From Pseudorhodoplanes sinuspersici (GTDB lineage: Bacteria > Pseudomonadota > Alphaproteobacteria > Rhizobiales > Xanthobacteraceae), in assembly GCA_945878025.1 (NCBI GenBank), contig CAMDXM010000006.1:1-39638 (forward strand): DNA of 39,638 nt. The letters are read 5' to 3'. Positions within the stretch are counted from its first letter, which is position 1. Every line of letters starts with the position of its first letter. The position numbers were made by a program, and so were the translations under genes. The notes under the pieces were generated by a model that saw only the letters and a program-made list of their open reading frames with translations, had not been told where the DNA came from and did no database searches. Below, piece after piece: positions 36,609-39,638 of the stretch.

Positions 36609-37930
36609 ACGCGCTCATCATCTTCAGCCTCCTGATCGCGCTGATGCTGACCGGCATGCCGATCTCGATCGCGCTCGGCCTCACCGTGCTGACTTTTCTT
36701 TTCGTGCTCACGAACGTGCCGATCGAAGCGGTCGCGCTCAAATTGTTCACCGGGATCGAGAGCTTCGAGATCATGGCGATCCCGTTCTTCATCCTGGCCG
36801 GAAATTTCCTCACCCATGGCGGCGTCGCGCGCCGCATGATCCATTTTGCGACCTCCATGATCGGCCATTGGTATGGCGGCCTCGGCCTCGCCGGCGTCAT
36901 GGCCTGCGCGCTGTTCGCGGCGGTGTCCGGCTCCTCGCCGGCGACCGTCGTCGCCATCGGCGCGATCATCATGCCCGCGATGATCAAGCAGGGATTCCCG
37001 AAGCGCTTCGGCGCGGGCGTGATCACCACCTCGGGCGCGCTCGGCATCCTCATTCCGCCCTCGATCGTGATGGTGATCTACGCGGTCGCGACCGGCGGCA
37101 GCGTCGCGATCGATCCGGAGGGAAAGCGCGTGCTCTCCGCGTCGGTCGGCCAGCTCTTCATGGCCGGCGTCATCCCCGGCCTGATGCTCGCGACCATGCT
37201 CGGCCTCACCACGTTCTATCGCGCCTGGAAGAACGATTATCCGCGCATGCCGCGCGCCAGCTGGGCGGAGCGGTTCACGGCGTTTCGCGAATCGGTCTGG
37301 GGCCTGCTTCTGATCGTGATCGTGCTCGGCGGCATCTATGCCGGCGTGTTCACCCCGACCGAGGCCGCCGCCATGAGCGCGGTCTATGCCTTCGTCATCG
37401 TCATCTTCGTCTACAAGGACATGACGTTGCGCGACGTGCCCAAGGTGCTGCTCGGCTCGGCCAATATGAGCGCGATGATCCTCTACATCATCACCAACGC
37501 GGTGCTGTTCTCGTTCCTGATGACCAGCGAGCAGATTCCGCAGGCGATGACCGGCTGGATCAAGGATTCCGGCATCGGCTGGATCGAGTTCCTGCTGGTG
37601 GTGAATCTCCTGCTGCTGGTCGCCGGCAATGTGATGGAGCCGACATCGATCGTGCTGATCACCGCGCCGATCCTGTTCCCGATCGCGGTCGCGCTCGGCA
37701 TCCATCCCGTGCATCTTGGAATTCTGATGACGGTGAATATGGAGATCGGACTGTGCCACCCGCCGGTCGGCTTGAACCTCTATGTCGCCTCCGGGATCGC
37801 GAAGATGGGCATCACCGAATTGACCATCGCGGTGCTGCCGTGGCTCGGCACCATGCTCGTGTTCCTGATGATCGTGACCTATGTGCCGGAGTTGTCGCTG
37901 TGGCTGCCGCGAATGCTGGGGATGCTCTGA
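36605..37930 (+). CDS. dctM: TRAP transporter large permease subunit (DctM family)
   Basis: MNALIIFSLLIALMLTGMPISIALGL..., SGSSPATVVAIGAIIMPAMIKQGFPKRFGAGVITTSGALGILIPPSIVMV; ATGA overlap with dctQ. Confidence 0.95.
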   Translation: MNALIIFSLLIALMLTGMPISIALGLTVLTFLFVLTNVPIEAVALKLFTGIESFEIMAIPFFILAGNFLTHGGVARRMIHFATSMIGHWYGGLGLAGVMACALFAAVSGSSPATVVAIGAIIMPAMIKQGFPKRFGAGVITTSGALGILIPPSIVMVIYAVATGGSVAIDPEGKRVLSASVGQLFMAGVIPGLMLATMLGLTTFYRAWKNDYPRMPRASWAERFTAFRESVWGLLLIVIVLGGIYAGVFTPTEAAAMSAVYAFVIVIFVYKDMTLRDVPKVLLGSANMSAMILYIITNAVLFSFLMTSEQIPQAMTGWIKDSGIGWIEFLLVVNLLLLVAGNVMEPTSIVLITAPILFPIAVALGIHPVHLGILMTVNMEIGLCHPPVGLNLYVASGIAKMGITELTIAVLPWLGTMLVFLMIVTYVPELSLWLPRMLGML

Positions 37931-37932
37931 TC

Positions 37933-38307
37933 TCAGGAAAAGTGCCGCACGAGATAAAGTCCCGCGAACAGGCCGGCGATCGAGATCGCGACCGAGGCGA
38001 GCACATAGAGCGCCGCCAGCGCGACTTCTCCCCGCTCATAAAGAAGCGCGACGTCGAGTGAAAACGCAGAGAAGGTGGTGTAGCCGCCGAGAATTCCGGT
38101 GGTCATGAACAGCCGCCAATGCTGTGTGGCGTCGCCCTTGAACGCGAACCAGGCGGCCAGGAGACCCATCAGCAACGAGCCGGTGACGTTGACGGTCAGC
38201 GTGGCAAAGGGAAATCCGCCGCCAAGAACACGGCCTGCAAGAACATTGACGCCGTGACGCAGCATGGCGCCGATCCCGCCGCCAAGAAATACGATCAAAT
38301 AGGCCAT
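37933..38307 (-). CDS. crcB: fluoride efflux channel CrcB/Fluc family
   Basis: 124 aa; GGGIGAMLRHGVN, TLTVNVTGSLLMGLL, TTGILGGYTTFSAFSLD. Confidence 0.95.
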   Translation of the reverse strand: MAYLIVFLGGGIGAMLRHGVNVLAGRVLGGGFPFATLTVNVTGSLLMGLLAAWFAFKGDATQHWRLFMTTGILGGYTTFSAFSLDVALLYERGEVALAALYVLASVAISIAGLFAGLYLVRHFS

Positions 38308-38402
38308 CCGCGATTCTCCTTGCTCCGGCTCATGTTAACCGATTCACGGAGGGCGAAAGCGCGGGATTTACCGGTCGCGCGGCGCGGAACAGCCTGAACG
38401 GA

Positions 38403-38684
38403 TCAGCGGCTTGACATATAGCCGATCGACACAATGCCTATCCGCGCCGACACAGGCGCCGACAACAAGGTGGCGCCAATCGCAACCACAGCGACTACGA
38501 TGGCCGCGGAGCTCATGAGGGCCCGGATCAGCGGCTGCGGACGGCGGAAGCGATTTGCCGATGCGCGAAACAAGCCGCGGACCGCGTCCGACCGCCCGGC
38601 ATGCGCGCGGCGGGCCGCGTCGCGGCGAAGTTCAGCGCGCCCGGCTTGCGACAGCGCATGGATATCGAAAAACCGCCCTTCCAT
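38403..38684 (-). CDS. hypothetical small protein with one TM segment
   Basis: 93 aa MEGRFFDIHALSQAGRAELRRDAARR...ALMSSAAIVVAVVAIGATLLSAPVSARIGIVSIGYMSSR; hydrophobic stretch, no family recognised. Confidence 0.4.
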   Translation of the reverse strand: MEGRFFDIHALSQAGRAELRRDAARRAHAGRSDAVRGLFRASANRFRRPQPLIRALMSSAAIVVAVVAIGATLLSAPVSARIGIVSIGYMSSR

Positions 38685-38864
38685 CGCCAGCCTCCAATAC
38701 GTCCTGCTCCGCGCATGCGCGGCTCTCTGTCATGGTTGGTCGCAGCAGGGCCGCGCAACGTTCAATCGAAACTCGCCTTCGGCCTCGCGCATGGATAGCC
38801 GCTGGAAGTCCGCCATTCGGCGCGGTTTTCAGCCTCCAGAGAACGCAGGCGGCGTGCCTCGGAC

Positions 38865-38895
38865 AAAAAAATCCCCGCCCAAAGGCAGGGATTTT
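38865..38895 (-). terminator. Rho-independent terminator reading on the minus strand
   Basis: Minus strand AAAATCCCTGCC-TTTG-GGCGGGGATTTTTTT, downstream of the 38958-39347 gene. Confidence 0.8.
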
Positions 38896-38898
38896 CTG

Positions 38899-38943
38899 AA
38901 AGCGCATCGCCTTAAAGCGCATCGCCTTAAAGCGCATGGCCTT
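38899..38943. repeat. three tandem copies of a 15-bp unit AAAGCGCATCGCCTT
   Basis: 38899-38913, 38914-38928 identical; 38929-38943 has one substitution (ATGGCC). Confidence 0.9.
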
Positions 38944-38957
38944 CCGGGCGCGTCTTG

Positions 38958-39347
38958 CTATTTCGCGGCCGGCTTCTGCAGGGCGACGATCTTGCCGAGC
39001 GCTTCGGCGCAGGCGTCCGCGATGCGCGCATTCGGCGAGCTTGAGCCGGGCGGCGTCGCAAAGCCGGTCTGCTTGATGTAATCGTCGCGGCGCCAGCTAT
39101 CGATCTTGTTGAACTCGGCCCATTTGCCTTCGAGATTGACCTGCTGCTGGAACCGTTCCACGCAGACCGGCGCGTAAACCTCGACCAAAGCCAGACTGAC
39201 GCGGCGCGAGGCCATGTCCTCGGCGGTAGAGCCGAGCTTCCATCCGCCCCAGTTGAAACCGATCACCATTGTCGCGATGGCGCCGACGGCGGCGCCCTGC
39301 AAGAGGCGCGTAAGCGACTCGCCTTTGAGGATTGCGGGCATTTCCAT
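38958..39347 (-). CDS. hypothetical protein with N-terminal TM segment
   Basis: MEMPAILKGESLTRLLQGAAVGAIATMVIGFNWGGWKLGSTAEDMASRRVSLALVEVYAPVC...; 129 aa from the start at 39347; terminator downstream. Confidence 0.75.
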   Translation of the reverse strand: MEMPAILKGESLTRLLQGAAVGAIATMVIGFNWGGWKLGSTAEDMASRRVSLALVEVYAPVCVERFQQQVNLEGKWAEFNKIDSWRRDDYIKQTGFATPPGSSSPNARIADACAEALGKIVALQKPAAK

Positions 39348-39551
39348 GAGATATCCTTTCGCCCGGATTGTTCCGGATCGATGGTTACGGATACCCATAT
39401 GGGTTCCGGCCGATAAGTTGGAGTGGAGGGCCGGCCGCTTTGAACTGGCGTTTCGGTCGACGTCATTATGCGCCCTGAAGCGGGAGGAGTCGACATGTGC
39501 GTGAATCACCCCCGCCAGAGGCGTCAGCAAAGGATGCGCCGGAACGAATGG

Positions 39552-39593
39552 CTAGACTGTGTTCCGATTCATTTGAATCGGAACACAGTCTAG
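39552..39593. repeat. perfect 42-nt palindrome (20-bp arms, TT loop)
   Basis: CTAGACTGTGTTCCGATTCA-TT-TGAATCGGAACACAGTCTAG. Confidence 0.95.
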
Positions 39594-39638
39594 ATTCCTT
39601 TTATTTGTCGCATTTTCTGCGGCGAACCGGTTTCCACT

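Noticed and set aside
36542-37759. 405-aa minus-strand ORF rich in H/D/R
   Set aside because: Antisense shadow of TRAP dctM.
38308-38420. Possible fluoride riboswitch upstream of crcB
   Set aside because: Read on the minus strand; I could not find the conserved fluoride-riboswitch core by eye. Infernal search with the crcB RNA model would be decisive.

Overview
The 39.6 kb window is high-GC and looks like a Hyphomicrobiales (Rhizobiales)-type alphaproteobacterial chromosome; the taxon is inferred from gene families and repeats. No rRNA, tRNA, CRISPR array, IS element or prophage was recognised. Main blocks: (1) 3' end of a probable sulfite-oxidase-like molybdoenzyme (1-144). (2) A long minus-strand block with a PaaK-like CoA ligase, a complete Liv-type ABC transporter, a long-chain acyl-CoA ligase, a Crp/Fnr regulator and a fused indolepyruvate ferredoxin oxidoreductase-type enzyme (292-13370). 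(3) An MFS transporter, acyl-CoA dehydrogenase, SDR and TRAP DctQM without DctP (13694-19102). (4) A NicO/RcnA-type exporter with DUF1007, gamma-glutamyltransferase and M3 peptidase (19153-24717). (5) A group IV (alanine racemase-fold) ornithine/lysine decarboxylase with a long structured leader resembling the alphaproteobacterial speF motif. (6) A zinc operon with an unlisted 51-aa His-rich membrane ORF, znuC, znuB, znuA, a COG0523 GTPase and a WD40 protein, headed by a near-perfect Zur box. (7) KDG kinase, KDPG aldolase, a second DctQM pair without DctP, and CrcB. At least three palindromic intergenic repeat families occur. A GIY-YIG nuclease gene sits between inverted copies of one of them, a layout resembling RAYT/REP units. 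The best novelty candidates are the GIY-YIG/repeat unit, the His-rich mini-protein behind the Zur box, the Arg-rich uORF in the decarboxylase leader, and a structured repeat island at 27013-27775.
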